Counted from the stretch's first letter, positions 1 through 14,759 are shown. The stretch is 64,000 nt of DNA from Apophysomyces variabilis (GCA_002749535.1 MZZL01000392.1:439229-503228), one strand, 5' to 3'. The notes: generated from the letters alone by a model not told the origin. A program made the numbers and translations.

Positions 1-2007
1 CGGAAATCCTTTAGTTGGCTGCAATCTGTTTACCAAAGATGTTTGTGATAAACCTGAAACTGAACCATCTATAAAGATGAGTCATTATCCGCCAACTATA
101 ACAAGCGGAGTTTAACGAACCGTAGAACTGCAGACCGGTAGAAAAGAGTGACTTTTATTATAGGATGACTCCGGGTTAAGGCCGTGTAGACTCAAGGATA
201 CATGTCATATACGTTAAAGCAAAAGCTGCATTAATTAAATGCAATGTAAGACCTGTTTATCTGTTCTTATTCTCACGATAGAGTTATTCACTCATTTTTG
301 ACGGAGGATCGTACGACTTTTAATGCCGCATTGACTGTCTTTCCCCGCGATAACGATTATCTCTGAAAATCTTTGCCAATGAGAAACAGAAAAGGAACCC
401 TCTTTTTCTTTAACTTTTACATATTCATTTTTTATTAAATTACATTTTACGCTAATCTAAAATGAAATTCGCGTTTATGGGAGAGGACCAAGTTTAAGCT
501 AAAAGTAAAGTAGATATGTGTCCTTAACAAATACATTAAGCGGCAAGTACGTTTTATTTGTATCAACTTGATCTTCCAGTGGACACAAAAGTCATTCGAG
601 TAGCGTGAAATATAATTCATTGTCAGTAAATGGGAATGATATGACGCCTTTTTAATTACCCCCGAAGGGTAATCCCAAGGCATGGGTTGAGGACCGCAGC
701 GCATCAAATCCATGCCGCCCGACGGTATACAGATTTTTTTAAGAATACAAGTAAACGTTTGGTAAAAAGAAAAAGCCGCCACGAATTAAAGATGGAAAAA
801 GGCTTTGTCAGTATGCAATTGTTTCATCCAATAACAGATAAAGTACTTACAGACACCGTATCCAAATTCATGGCATACCCACTTCGCGAGCAGGCGTCTG
901 CTGCTTATCCTGGGGAGAGAGAAGAAGAAGAAAGGGAATAAAGTGCGAGAGGGAGGCACCTCGACCGCATCAACCACAAGAAGACTATCCAACATGAAGT
1001 GAGTCTAGGGCAAAGAGTGCGATTCCAAAGCGCGTATACTTACCAACAGAGAGTCGAGTCCTGGCGAAACGGAATAAAGAAGTCCAAAGAGGAAAAGAAA
1101 ACGACAACAATTTCACGCATGTTTTTGAAGGAACGTATCTGAAACATCCTCACGATGTCTTACCTAACACCAACCTGGGATATCTGCACCACACGCTTTC
1201 AGCAACAGATAATGACAACAAAGGTATTTGTTCGCTTAATACGCATTGGAAGCGATATTGCTCATGCAGTGTAAGACAGTAGGAAGAAAAAAAGAGGGAA
1301 GCACAGAGAGATACAACACCAACTTAAACCTGCATGATTCGTATGAAAAAGACTATCTGTCAAGGACTTACACGGACCAATGTACATATAACCTGGATTG
1401 ACGAGTTATTCACAAAGCATTATAATATAACATCGAACTTGCATGATTTGATGGTTTATAGCGCAAAAATACACCCAAGTGAAACAGAAATAGCGAATGG
1501 AATAAAAGATGTATATTATCACTCAAGTGTTCATCATCATTGATAGCTTATGTATCGTCCTCAATCGACGCGAGCATCTTCCTCAGCGCGAGAGTACAGC
1601 AGCAGTGCTCAATCCATCTGTCCTTGTCGTTCTGCTCCATTGAATGAACATCGTCAGTAAAGGAATAAGCCTATGCTACCCTATTGTTATATTAGACCTA
1701 AACCAGATTTGAACTATTCACAGTACAAACACGGTTTTTTTTCTTTCAGCCTTGAGCATTCTGTTACGGTAATATACTAGCGCGAAATTATTTCTCACTC
1801 AGCGCAAAAGTAGTCTAGAACTGGCAGAAACTATCTTGCAAAAAAAAAAACTTTATTTTGATATCTTTGGGGATCAACGACAGGTCTCTTCACAGTAGAA
1901 TAAAGGAAGAAAGAAACTGTTAATTACAAAAAATGACAAAGGTCATCCCTTCCATGTTCTCTTAGGGAAAGAGAGAAGTATCCTCTCTCTTCGTTATAAC
2001 GGATGGT
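1..2007. other. Intergenic, no convincing gene
   Basis: No protein family is recognisable here. Two things look faintly coding on the minus strand. A 30-codon ATG-initiated frame at 1548-1640 is richer in G+C than its surroundings and reads MEQNDKDRWIEHCC at its start. Short open segments between about 450 and 1000 sit next to plausible splice signals (GTAAGT near 890 and CCCCAG near 912). I could not join them into one gene. They may be exons of a decayed or short gene. Confidence 0.4.
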
Positions 2008-3135
<1,128 letters not shown>

Positions 3136-4188
3136 GGGATGAGAGGGATGTGTGCCTTTACGATAAGAAGACAAATCTAGGACCAAAGATGCAGGATATT
3201 AAATAGGTGTCGGAGGCACAAATATGGCTGACTCAGGTTCTTTAGCTGCAACCATGTGAAAAATTCGGAGTGACAACTAACCCCACAAAGAAAGGGTGCA
3301 GCGCCTATCCTTGGGTTTTGCCGAACATTGACAAGTCTTGGTATATCAGATTAAAGAACGACAGCAATTCATGCTTTTCTTTTCATTACAGTTGAACAAC
3401 ATGGAATGCACGTTTATCCTAGCTTCTCCCTGTTGCCAAACTAATATACGGTCTTTTCTACGAGACGAGCCATTGCGTTGTGTTGTGCATCGGTTGAATT
3501 CCATATACGCTGATTAATTCGATATCATCCGTGCATAATGATCTTTGACCCCTTTTCAGTGAAGGAAAAGGAGGTTGTTATAGGTTCGGACTGGCTAGCA
3601 TTCTACATGTCCTCCATCTACGTTCGTTTTATACACTCTATGGCTATTGTTTTGTCTTATACTTTTCTTGATCCAGGATAATCCTTTTCTACATAGATGG
3701 CTCAACTCTAACTTAATGACAGCTATACATGGAAGACAAAAAGCTACCTTTTTTTATACCCACAACCTTCACTATTTTTGGTAAATAGGCAATTATATAA
3801 CACCGCGGTGAAACGTTGCGACCAAACTGGCAGTAAATTCTTTCTGTGCTACCAACATTACTTTATCCCACCCAGGACAGGAGTGTTAAGATACGCCTAG
3901 CTTCAAACAGTATTATCGCTATTTCAAGCAATTCCATGATACAGAGAAGCGCCTATTATAACGATGTCTATATCTCAAGTGATACTGTACTTGCTTGTCT
4001 TTCTTTGCTAGTTGTAGAAAATGATGCAACAATAGTTATTCAATCGACATTTAGAATTTATCGCTTATTCACAGTTTCTCCATCCATCTGACCAGCTCAT
4101 TGTATCAGTAATAAGCAATTTCTTTGTCTATCTTAGCATAAGCCTGTGATCCTTTTTCTCAAAGTACGAAATCCTTTTTATTCTACAA
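3136..4188. other. Intergenic between NMO and first P450
   Basis: This stretch holds the upstream region of the nitronate monooxygenase gene and the 3' end region of the P450. An 81-codon open frame at 3846-4091 on the plus strand resembles no family and has no supporting signals. I see nothing else. Confidence 0.5.
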
Positions 4189-6347
4189 TCAGTAACGCTT
4201 CTTGAACTGGATCTTTAGGTCATGAATCGTGACCAGGCCAAAACCAATCCCATGCTCTTGAACGCCACGCTTATGGATAGAATTGTCAGGAAGATGCCAC
4301 GTATATTTTCGTACTAAAGGGCTTTTGTTTAGCAGAGCAGATTGACACCCTAAAATGACTTACACATCATCGACAGTACCATGGTCTGCAAAGCAATACT
4401 GAATTTCTTGCCGAGACATATTCTTCCTCCTCCACCAAAAGGAACGTAAGCGTACGGACCTAACTGTTCAGCTTCTTCACCTGGGGCAAATCGCTCGGGA
4501 TCAAACATATCAGGATCTTTCCACACCCTTGGATTGCGCATCACATGGCGTATATCGACGGTGACGTGTGTATCCTTAGGAACAAATGTACCACCTATAA
4601 CACAATCCTCACGGGCTATACGTGCAGGAAGATTGAGAATGGGTGGATGCATTCTGGCCGCCTGTTGGATGAACATGGTTGTTAGATAGCTAACCATCCT
4701 AAGCATAAAGCTTTCCCTTTTAAATCCATTTAACTTACTTCTTTAATCACCATGTCAATATATTTCATCTGTTTAATCTGGTCGATGGTCGGAATCACTT
4801 CCGCCGGTTCATCTCCCAAAATGGAGATGGCTTCCTTGCGCATTCTTTCCTGGATATCCTGTCATGTATGAGATGAGTATACATCTGTATTGGTTTATAA
4901 TCTCGCCTCCCCCCCCCCCATTCTTTTTTTATTACTGGTTTGAGAGCCACTTCACATAACAAGCAGGATAGGACATTTGCTGTTGTTTCATGACCTGTCA
5001 ATAAATCATAGTAAAAATTTTAGGATCCTGCCTTTTCTTTTACATGGTGCTTAGTATTGCTTACCTGCCAAGAAAAAGATCCCCAAATCCGACTTGAAGC
5101 AAAGAGCATTAATATGTTTAAGGTCACCGGCCCAACAAACGCTTTGCTGTTACTTACTTTGATATTGTCATAGGAGAGCCCTCCGTCTTCAATCATTTGG
5201 CTCTGCAACATAGCTGTTAACAAGTCTGTCTCGGCCCCACCATCAGTGAATGATTCTTTTTCGGCAATCTTCTTTCGCTTGTCTTCAATCATTTGATCCA
5301 ACATGTTATGAAACTCAGTCAAGTCCTCATGGACTGCCTTGCGATGAGGAAACAAATGAACGAATTTTGTGTCGATATAAGGGATAATGGCAAACCAGAC
5401 ATTGCCTAGACCATACCGGATACGGTTGTAGATAGATACCCATTTGCCCTCTTTGTTCACTAATGCCATAAAATCAAGACCTATTTTTGCATATATTCCG
5501 TTTAAGAACGAGTAGAAACCCTTTGCTCGCTGCTGTTATTGTTGATATTTCCTTACCAAAACCAGCATTTCCGAGCACATCCAATCCTAGCGCTTCAAAC
5601 AGCGATACTACATCTACAGTATCTCCAGACCTTTCCATAGCAAGAAGCAGTCGAGACGTCAGCCGCCCAAAAAGCTCAATAGGAAGGGATTTCTGAAACG
5701 CAAAATTCGCAACCTAAAGAGCCGACATGCTTAAGCTCTCTTATTCACAAAATAGCCTAAATGCAGGCTATCTTACCCGGCGATGTTTTCTCCATGTTTG
5801 CCCGTTGCTGAATACAATATTCTCTCCTCCAACAAACCGGTGAAGCAGACAGCCGAGAGGACCTTGACTAAGGGTGCTCTTTGCGAATTTATCTGGAAAC
5901 ACAAAGAAAAGGGGGAGTACAGTTCGTCAAAGCCGTCCGTGATCGTAGTGTGCTGATTTTCCTTACCAGGTCGACTTAATACTTGTTTGGCGCCTTCTGC
6001 TTCCGTGATAAATAATACCCATCCTTGGGCACTGAATCTCTACGTACAAGTAAGATGGTTAAGTTTAGTACCGTTTTCCGTCTGTATACATTACATACAG
6101 CATAATTTCCATTATATCGTTTTTGAGTTATGGATTGAATGATCTTGGTGAAAGACGTTGCGTCTTCATTTTTAATGCAGAAATGCCACAGCGATTGCCA
6201 GAAAGAGAAACAAGGAAGATGTTGAAGATGGGCAGGAGGTCTCACCGCATATTCAATGGCAAATACGATCAAGAAAACAATAGCCAGTATCAACAAAGCT
6301 TTGAGTTGCCCTTCCAAGCACTGTTTGATTTCGTAGACAATATTCAT
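4189..6347 (-). CDS. Cytochrome P450, CYP509-like
   Basis: About ten exons encode a complete microsomal class II P450 of roughly 500 residues, a haem-thiolate monooxygenase anchored in the ER. The first exon carries a membrane anchor (LLILAIVFLIVFAIEYAV). The open frame extends 10 codons upstream to another ATG, but 6347 places the anchor conventionally. Later exons give RFSAQGWVLFITEAEG, the C-helix region WRKHRR, and the I-helix oxygen-activation motif AGHETT, split by a phase-1 intron at the Gly codon. Then come the K-helix ExxR (EAAR), the PERF region FDPERFAPGE and the haem-binding loop FGGGGRICLGKKF with the cysteine ligand. The C-terminus ends IQFKKRY. All canonical residues are present, so the enzyme should be active. 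Substrate is not predictable. The subfamily is inferred from the resemblance to Mucoromycota P450s and from the similar gene at 7662-9744, which suggests a local tandem duplication. Confidence 0.92.
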
Positions 6348-7661
6348 TGACAAAGAAAAAGAAAGATAGAAAATCAAAATGAAAAATATGTCTCAGCGTC
6401 CTTAAAATTATATCGCTTTCTCTGTTTGCATGCATGCAAGTGCAAATACGCCAACAGTCGCTCTGTTTGTTCCCAGGTTACACTGAAATAAGCCTTGTTA
6501 AAATCAAGTACAATGAAAAGCTGGAAAAACCTTGCTTTATTTTGGACGGGAGCTTGCAACAGAAATCCGTTCCTAAGAATGGTAATACATTAGGTTGTTC
6601 GAGCGTTCGAGGAACAATGTCAAAATGTGGATCGTATGCAGTTGGCAGGAATATGCACCTCCGGCTATCAAAACAGTTCTGCAAATATATGCGGCTTTCT
6701 GATCTCTTGTTGTCCACCGCCATTAGCACATACTCCTCCTTCTTCTAACGCCGCAGATCGCATTACCGTATTCTTTCCCAAGTCTTTGCGAGTCAAGCAG
6801 TTTTCTCTATTCATCGCCTTCAGCCTTTATCTGCGGTTTTATTTCAGCTGACATGAGTTATTAATGCAATTACGGTACAATATAGAGGGTAATAAATTCT
6901 AATTAACACCTACTATAAGCCAAGCTGCGAGAGAAAGTAGCAGTACAGAAACCCAGAGAAGTGATATCGTATCTGTGCTAGTTCGCAGTTACACTAGCAG
7001 TAAATGGTAAAAGGCCTGCTCTTAGCCTACGATTTTTTCAGCCACGCCAAATATGGCAAGTTTTCTTTGACAGAGAACTAGTTCCATTAGCTGGCTTATG
7101 AATATGCAGTCATCAAGCTGTTTCTATGAAAACTATCGCCTTCATGTAACACAACGCCAAATACCAACATTATATGCTTTATCACAAAGGCGATCAAGAA
7201 GTATTGTATACAATTGGGGTTTCTTAGATTTCTTGGATCAAAGTAGTCTTGGCTGCAAATGCAAGTACGCCACGCAAAAACAGAAGATGCGGCAGTTCGT
7301 ATTATCATTTTATCCTATACGCCTTTTGGAAACTAAATACAACATAGTGAGATGCTCAATAGCTTCTGTGATCACACATAATAAGTCTACTTAGACCTAT
7401 TATTTATCTGCGACGAGCTTTTAACATGGCATTTCCATGGGGATACTGATATTACGGTTCCTATTAACTACGGAACTACTAAACTCTAACACATGCGAGT
7501 TGCTGGCGTACAATGTAGGGTACGGGGTGTTTGAGGGGGCGATGTAGGGTAAATATCAGTGTATTCGAGGGATGATCATAAAAAGTTTGTTTGTAGATTG
7601 TCATAATCTATGATATATGTTTTAAAACCGGATTCTTGGTTGGAGATTGCTGTGGATGAAG
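6348..7661. other. Intergenic between the two P450 genes
   Basis: Several frames of 60 to 105 codons are open on both strands (for example 6434-6748 plus and 7098-7394 plus). None resembles a P450 exon or any other family, and they overlap one another. The interval includes the upstream region of the first P450 and the 3' region of the second. I see no RNA gene or repeat. Confidence 0.5.
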
Positions 7662-9744
7662 CTAGTATCTTTTCTTAAAGTTGATCTTCAATGACCTGGG
7701 CGCTATTGCCCGGAAATAATCCACCTTCATGCCGTCTTTAAAAGCGGAATCCTCAGGGAGATCCCATTCATATTTACGTACTACCATTTTTGCTATCAGC
7801 CACGATATGGTTTTCACGCTCTATACTTACGTAACATGGCCAAGGAAACGCGCTGCTGCATTAAACTGAAATTCATTGCAATGCAAACACGACCACCTTG
7901 GCTGAAAGGGATCCATGATAAACCTTTGTTACTCTGTGATTCATACTCTCCGCCTTCCGCAAATCGTTCGGGTATAAACTCGTCCGGATCTTTCCAAATA
8001 TCCGGACTGTGATGGGTACTGTAGACGTCCACACTAACAAGCGTGCCCTTCGGAATCAAGGTGTCTCCGAGAATGACATCTTCCGTAGCTTTACGTGGCG
8101 TCAGTAGCGGTGTTGAACCCGTAATACGGAGATTCTATGATCACACAAGGTCAAAGAAAACGCCTCCTTAGGAACGATATGAACGCTTACCTCTTTAATG
8201 ACCATATCAATGTATTGCATCTGCATTGTTGGATGGAAGGAAAGATATCGATCGGCTCATCTCCCAATATTGTAAAAGCTTCTTCACGAGCCTTTCTTTG
8301 GATGTCCTGTTTAAAAATAGCAATTGTTAGAAAGAAAAAAAGGAATGAGCACCTCTAAACCTTATACAGAGCGAGGTGATAGATACACAAGCTCAAAGTG
8401 ATGGCCATACCACCTTGTGCTAGTAGATGTTTAGCAAGAAAAAAAGCATTAGCAAAAAACTACTCTACTCACCAGTTACAAAGAAAATGGCTAAATTTGA
8501 CTATAAACTTGTGATCAGAACGAAAAACATATCATCCAGTTTGGAAAATTTACCTTTAGAAATTCATCTGTTACTTCTCCTTCTGCTCTTTTCTCTGCTT
8601 CCAATAAAAGTGTCAACAGGTCCTTCTCATGCTCTTCCTTTTCTTGCAATGCTTTGTTCTGTTTTAGCTCTTCCCGTTTTTGTTCTGCCATTTCATATAG
8701 AAGACCATTTAACTTATCGACAGCTTCTATTATTTTTCTCCGTTTAGGGGAAAACAAGTGAACATATCTATCGAGTTTTGGGAGCAGCCAAGGAAGCGGG
8801 GTACGAAAGCCTTCCCTGATGAGCTCGTAGGTCGACAACCATTCAGATTTATCTCCATCCAAAGCACCAAAATCAAATCCTGGATAAATTAAGAAAAAGA
8901 GAAAGATCCGTCAAAGCATTAGTGGATGCTAGCATGACTGCGCATTTTTGGTTTACCAAACGCGGACAAACCAACGATGTCCAGCGCCAGACTTTTCATC
9001 AGACCCGGTACTGCAACTGTGCCATTTCCTGCATCAATGTTCCGAAAGACCTTGGTCATCAGCTTGCCGAACAACTGCACTGGCATGGATCGCTGAAAAA
9101 CGGGACTCATAAGCTGTTATCAGGAAAGAAAACGCAAGAGTTATAGTTTAACTTTTCTAATGAAATGGTATGACTTTACTTTACGCTGCTGTTTCCATTC
9201 CTCGCCGTTTACGAATGCAATGTTTTTGTAGCCAAGAAGGCGGGGAAACGGGCTCTGAGTACCCAGAGTATGTAGGATATCGAGATGCTTAGGGAATTTA
9301 TCTTGACAATTGTTCCGTGTCAAAAGGGAAATATAGTTCATGGTAGGTAATTCACCTGTTTTCGTTAATACCGTTCGGATTGCTTCTGGGTTTGCTATAT
9401 GAACTGTCCATTGTACCGGCAACTTTACCTATTTTATTACCATCAATACAGCAGGAATACGGCTAATTTCGCAAAGTGGAACCTATCTTTACCAAATAAA
9501 ATCCGTTTCCTCTCTTAAGAGCAGGGTGTATAAGCCGTTTTGCGCGGCTATGTGATGATTCTTGGCGAAGGAGTGAAAGTACTATTTGAAAGTAGTTGAT
9601 AGATGGTATATGGCGCAAATGAACCGGAACGTGCAATTGATTGTATATGAAGCGGTATATCACCAATACCAACACTGCTCCAAGGTACGAGTACTTTGGC
9701 TTGGTCTTGAGTGAAGCACCAGCATATAAAAACCAGCTATACAT
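7662..9744 (-). CDS. Cytochrome P450 paralogue with altered I-helix
   Basis: This is a multi-exon P450 in the same orientation as its neighbour. The N-terminus has an anchor ([17 protein letters not shown]) followed by [12 protein letters not shown]. Middle exons give [33 protein letters not shown] and an H-helix region. The end has the K-helix ExxR (ENLR), [10 protein letters not shown] and the haem loop [13 protein letters not shown] with the cysteine retained (final Gly replaced by Ala, which the family tolerates). The I-helix is unusual. The homologous phase-1 intron (donor near 8475) leads into TAQGGMAI or TGGMAI, depending on the acceptor, instead of the AGHETT seen in the sister gene. 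The acid-alcohol pair is absent either way. The start is the ATG at 9744; the open frame continues slightly upstream without another ATG. Haem binding is expected, but ordinary oxygen activation is doubtful. It could be a neofunctionalised P450, an isomerase-type P450 or a decaying copy. Confidence 0.85.
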
Positions 9745-12700
9745 TGAAATCAAAGCCTTAAGCGAGTTTCGCGTGAACGATGTGATTGCGCGTATAAAAG
9801 CGTTCTAAATTGTGGACCCAAACTAACGGATCACATTTATATCTACCTTTTGCAATAAGGTATAGCCGAACAGTAAGGAGGATATGCACAGGTTGCTTTG
9901 TTATGCATATCAAACTGAAGTCACACGGTGTTAGCTATGTCATCTCTTAGATATCCTTCCGAGCAGTTCAATAAATTTTTTAGATATCTTGATCCCTGAT
10001 GTAGGTGTCTGATATAGTGCGCAATTGCTTTTCAACTATTGCATCGAGTTTGCTTTGCATTGCATGGTTACTCAAAGTGAACGAAAGGAAGTATGCTTTA
10101 GCCCTTTCTTGGTCGAACGCCGAAGGAGTTTTTACCCTTGTTTACTTGGGCGCAATTACATACAGCAGCGTATACCCGGACCATATGGGGTAAATTATAT
10201 TTTATGGTATTCTAATTGATATGTAGATGTGCCTTAAAAGAATGCTCATAGTGTCGATAACGAGATAAACGTTAGCATACCTCTTGGTGATATCGGTCAA
10301 GGAACATCTTAAGCTAGATTTCTATATCAGTATGGGTTCCATCTCCTCGGATTCAGATCTAGTCCCTTAAATCCAAGCATTACGCTGTTGTGGCACCTTA
10401 AACTGAACGAGTGGCCCACCATTGCTTTGAAAACAACGTAAACTCTTTTAGTAACGGGCCCAAGTGTTTGAGAGAAATAAATATGTAACATGGGTGCCAA
10501 AGCATCTGATAGTCTTATCACAAAAGGCCTAAGCATCGATGCGCCCAAGTAAATCTCTATATCAAATCTCGATCCTTCAATTTTGCTTCGTAGTGCGTCT
10601 TACTTCTCCAAACGTCTTCTCCGGATGAACATGATGCATCACTACCATGCACTAACTCAATCTGTAACAAGCTAATTGCGCATTGATTCGAGAATCAAAA
10701 GCAATATCAGCTTATCATAAAAATGAAATATAGGCTCTCAGATCTCAGATGACCTATTTCTTGTTTAATATAGTAAAGATGTATTATCTGCAGACAAACC
10801 AACATGCATGTCATGCTTGTTTGCATTTATTAATATAACTACTCCCTGCGCAGCTATTCCGTCAAGCTCTTATGACTATTTGAGTAACTTTGAAAACGTA
10901 ATGATCTATGTTTCTTTTGGTATTAGCTTTGCTTATTGAGAACACGGCTATCCGCTAGCCAATCTGCACAAAAGCGACCTTCATACTCTCCAGCTTACGG
11001 ATACTAACGCGGTCAAACGTTTTTAGGGTTATTGCTACTACATTAAGATTCAACTCATAATACTATAACTGTGCCGTCAGTGCAATACCCCTTATGGCAT
11101 GGCACCTAATCATATAGCAAACGTTTATAAAACCTTTTTTTTATTTGCTTTCCACACCACGGATTAACACCTCGATTCGGATCATGGACAAACTTAGATA
11201 TTTCATTCCTGATAAGCGACAATGATTGCTAAGAGCTTTGCCTGAAACGCTTATATCAAACTTGAATAATGGGCCGATTTCATTTTGGCGGCATAGAGAA
11301 GATACATATTGCATAACTTTGTAAAGACGTCCAATGGTTATGTCAAAATGCCATTCAAGATCGAATCGCTTTGCTATTTACGTGCAAGAACTAAAGTTGT
11401 CGGGTTTTCAACCCAATTTCAGCTATGCATGAAATAACTGTTTACGCTTTGCTTCCGCATCCAAAGAGGTGAAACAAACCACAGAGATAGAGATATAACG
11501 GTAAAAGACGCACAAGAAATGCAACAGATCCAAATTTGAGAGTTACAGTATTTACAGACTGCGCCGGAACGTAAGTCGGTCAAGCGGCTGCAATATAACA
11601 CTACAAGTTTATGTACATAACAGGCTGCTCTGCTTTCATATATGGATCATCTTGCTTCTAGATTATGTTTGCAAACATTAATTAATCACATCCTCCCTTA
11701 TTAGTGTGTATTGTTTAAAGCTTGTAAATGGTCTAGAACACTTTTCACTTTTTAACAATGTATCTAGATAGACACAGATACAGATAGACTTATATGATTG
11801 ATTTTTATATGTAAAAGGAAGACTAAATCTGACTTTTGGGCAAGTTTGCTTTTAATTGGATAACATAGAATAGAGAAACCTGTGTTGTATGCGAATATAG
11901 AAATGGGATGGATAGGATCCTTTGAGACTGTTGGATATCTTTATTCCATTCAACTTGTCTGCCTATTTATAATTATTTGATCTTATGCGGGATTTGTGTA
12001 ATTATTGAACGTTCTTCTCGGCGATAGGTGTATGATTTAGCTAAGTGTAATAGCTGCAGTAGAGCAGTGTGACCTTGTCTTTGCCCTCAGTGATAGATCT
12101 CTGATTTTAGACAAGAGGTGCAGTCAGTCACTATGGGATAGAAAAGCTGCACACATCGCATGAAAGTCGCATGCCCTACACGATGCGATTTTTCTGAGAT
12201 TTTTGCGGCTTTTGATTACTCGAAGTAAGCGACGTCTGTACGTCTTATATGTGATTTATATTACTCATACGCCTTATGAGACCTTTTTTGCCCCACAGTG
12301 ACTTAAAACCCTTTTTAAAAGGATACTCTATTCGAAAAAGGATACAAGGCTTTTAAGATGATTCTGATCACCTATTTGCAAACAATGATCGGCATATCAA
12401 TTTAATCATATTACTATATATAGGTAATCGATACTTAATTTCGGTTACTCAGTCTTTATTATTCTAGATTTTACATTCCTTTTTAAAATGGAAGGCTAAA
12501 AAGTAGCATTTTTCTTGCATAATAAGATTAAGAAGTGTCATTTAAGAAGTAAAGTAACACTTTCCTGATTTAGAGTTCTTAATAAAAGTTAGTCAGAGTA
12601 GCAATCAGAATACTACATTTCTTTTATGTAGCAATAAAGAATTTAAGTAAGAGAATTTCTATTGCTAATATAGTTTTAACAAGAAATTAGCAAAGAAAAA

Positions 12701-13135
12701 GCATATCTATTAGTAATATGCTTTTTCCATATGCATCACTATAGTTACACAGCCTTGTGTTTATTACTACTTCAAGGTTATACAGAGAAAAAATTGTTGC
12801 ACTCATTGTTTATATCTATCAATAGTTATTCAGATTTTCAAGTTATCTATATAAAATAAAAAGTGTTGAGCTTGAAAGTATAGCTTATAATCTCTAATGT
12901 ATTAGCACTTTCTTGTATTATTGGTATCAAGATATCAGTGTCATGTTTCTGATGTTGTTCCCCAAAGCTGAAAATGTAGTGTCGCAATTTGTTGATGCCA
13001 AAATGTATTGTACATATTGCTGATGTTTGTGTACCTACGGTGTCGTCTATCACTCCTACTCAAGCAATTAGCTTCCTTGCTTCAGTAAGAAGTCATCCCA
13101 AAAAGGAAAGTCTAAGCCACAATCAAAAGTGATTT
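9745..13135. other. Long AT-rich intergenic region
   Basis: There are 3.4 kb with no convincing coding sequence. The part from about 12300 to 12900 is very AT-rich and has short inverted repeats (one listed separately). Open frames of 60 to 73 codons (10005-10219 plus, 10327-10548 minus, 11419-11601 minus, 12847-13053 minus) resemble nothing. This may be old repeat DNA. No terminal repeats were recognised. Confidence 0.5.
12696..12726. repeat. Perfect 11-bp inverted repeat (hairpin)
   Basis: Arms AAAAAGCATAT and ATATGCTTTTT are separated by nine bases, inside the AT-rich zone. A nearby shorter hairpin (CTACAT / ATGTAG) lies around 12612-12630. No gene is adjacent. This may be a transposon relic or simply AT-rich structure. 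Confidence 0.4.
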
Positions 13136-13217
13136 GCAGATTTGGCCGAGTGGTCTAAGGCGGTACGTTCAGGTCGTACTCACGAAAGTGGCGAGAGTTC
13201 GAATCTCTCAGTCTGCA
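13136..13217 (+). tRNA. tRNA-Leu, anticodon CAG
   Basis: This is a complete type II cloverleaf of 82 bases with no intron. The acceptor stem GCAGATT pairs with AGTCTGC (one G-T pair), and the D arm contains GCCGAGTGGTCTAAGGC. The anticodon stem GTACG/CGTAC encloses loop TTCAGGT, giving anticodon CAG at 13170-13172. A long variable arm (TCAC...GTG type) is present, as expected for leucine. The T arm is GAGAG-TTCGAAT-CTCTC and the discriminator base is A. A run of T follows at once, consistent with Pol III termination. Confidence 0.96.
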
Positions 13218-13506
13218 CTTTTTTGCGTGTCGGAGTTCGTAGTTTTAAATTTTAACCAATCAAATAGTTTAGTATCGTCGCTGTGCAAATTCCTTGCTCT
13301 CTACATGGAATGATTTATGATATATGTGGATAAGGTAAACTTCTAACCAGCTTCTTATCTATGGTAAATCTAACTTAACCAGAAGGGATAGTAAAAGATG
13401 TTCCTGAACAAAAATCTTTTACAAATAATGTCTTTAATAGGAACAGTTTGGTTCAAACTTTTATTCTCGGTTTAAGACAATCTAATGAAATGAAATTTAT
13501 GTAGGA

Positions 13507-14759
13507 TTAAAACTCGTGCTGGTGCTCTTCTCTCCAAGCTAGCCAGTCATTTTTCAGTTGGTCCTTGATGGTTTCAGATTCGAAGATAGCGTCAATGGTC
13601 TGAAAGGAGGCTTCGTACAATTGCTGGCGGGTCATCTTGAAAGTCTTTGCTGCAATAAAGTACTCATTCGATAGATCCGAGAAGAAAACACCTTTATCAT
13701 CAGTCTATTTCGAGAGAGAAGAAAGTGAGTCTATACTAAATCTCCAATAAATAGTGGTCCGGTACTTACACAAAGAACAAATGGATGGTTTTCCACTAGT
13801 AGATCCTTGACATGATGTTCTTCGAAGGTAGCGACCGTTTTAGAAATGATGTTGGAGGACATGCATATTTCAATCGGAATCCGGTTGTCATAAATAGTTT
13901 TACGTAAGGTATCATCCAGTAAAGTAGCATGACCCAATCGGTTGGGATGGACGGACAAAAGAGAAGGCGCTTCAGGTATGTTTTGCTCCACCTAAGCAAT
14001 GAGTGATTTTCGTCAGTAAAGTGAGAAAAAAAAAGGTTTTGCAGTTGTCTGTCTTGTACCTCGTTAAAATGCAGGGTCAATTTGAATCCTTCGGCTTTGG
14101 CTCTCAAGAAAGCGGGTTTAAGTTCATCAAACGATCCGGCTAATACATCACCGCATAGATCTATGCCAACCACACCCTGTGAACGGAATTGCAACGCCAG
14201 ATCAACTGCCTCCTGTGCTTCTTCCAAAGAATTTCTTCTGTCAATAGCCACGATCAAACGTACAATGATATTATCCCGATGAGCATTGACAGCAGAGAGC
14301 ACGGCTGCCAAATAGGACTTCTTCGTCATACCTTTGCGATATGTTTGTTAAAAGCGGAACAAGGGGGGAAGGGATAACTTGCCTGTTTCTTTGTTTTGAC
14401 GAGGCGTGGTACGTAATTCCAGGTATCGAACTCCATCCTTTGCAAATTCATCAATGACATCGTTGGTGGCTATACGTATCGATTCTTCATCATCCGTGAG
14501 CTGGTAAATAAACTTGAACAAATCAAAAAATCTAAAAAGATGATCAGGTCTATGTTACTTTTTGCTTGTTTACTCGCTATTACTCATCGAGTTTGCTCAT
14601 TGAGTCAGGTATACGGAATTGTGCCAGACTTGGATCGATAATTGGTTTTCTTGCGACTAGGGCTCGCATCGTATTAGAACTGATGCTGCCATTAATATGA
14701 GCATGAAGTTCGACTTTTGGGAGCTTGACACAGAAATTGGTAAGGTTTTCGTCCACCAT
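13507..14759 (-). CDS. Adenosine deaminase-like protein (ADAL / N6-methyl-AMP deaminase type)
   Basis: Several exons encode a metal-dependent amidohydrolase of about 345 residues. The first exon has VELHAHINGSIS, the HxH zinc-binding motif near the N-terminus. Later exons give DGVRYLELRTTPR, VRLIVAIDRR, VVGIDLCGD, LTLHFNE (metal and catalytic His-Glu region), HPNRLGHAT, IPIEICMSSN and, after the next intron, TDDKGVF, which supplies the conserved metal-ligand Asp. These motifs match the ADAL/MAPDA branch, which deaminates N6-methyl-AMP to IMP, rather than secreted ADA. The start is set at MVDENLTNF (14759). The frame stays open upstream to 14960, but that extension is hydrophobic and low in complexity. 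No targeting signal is seen. It is divergent from the oxysterol-binding gene, with 1.3 kb between the starts. Confidence 0.92.

Noticed and set aside
12300..12900. Possible replication origin or centromere-like AT-rich zone
   Set aside because: AT richness and short hairpins alone are not evidence; no consensus or repeat array is visible.
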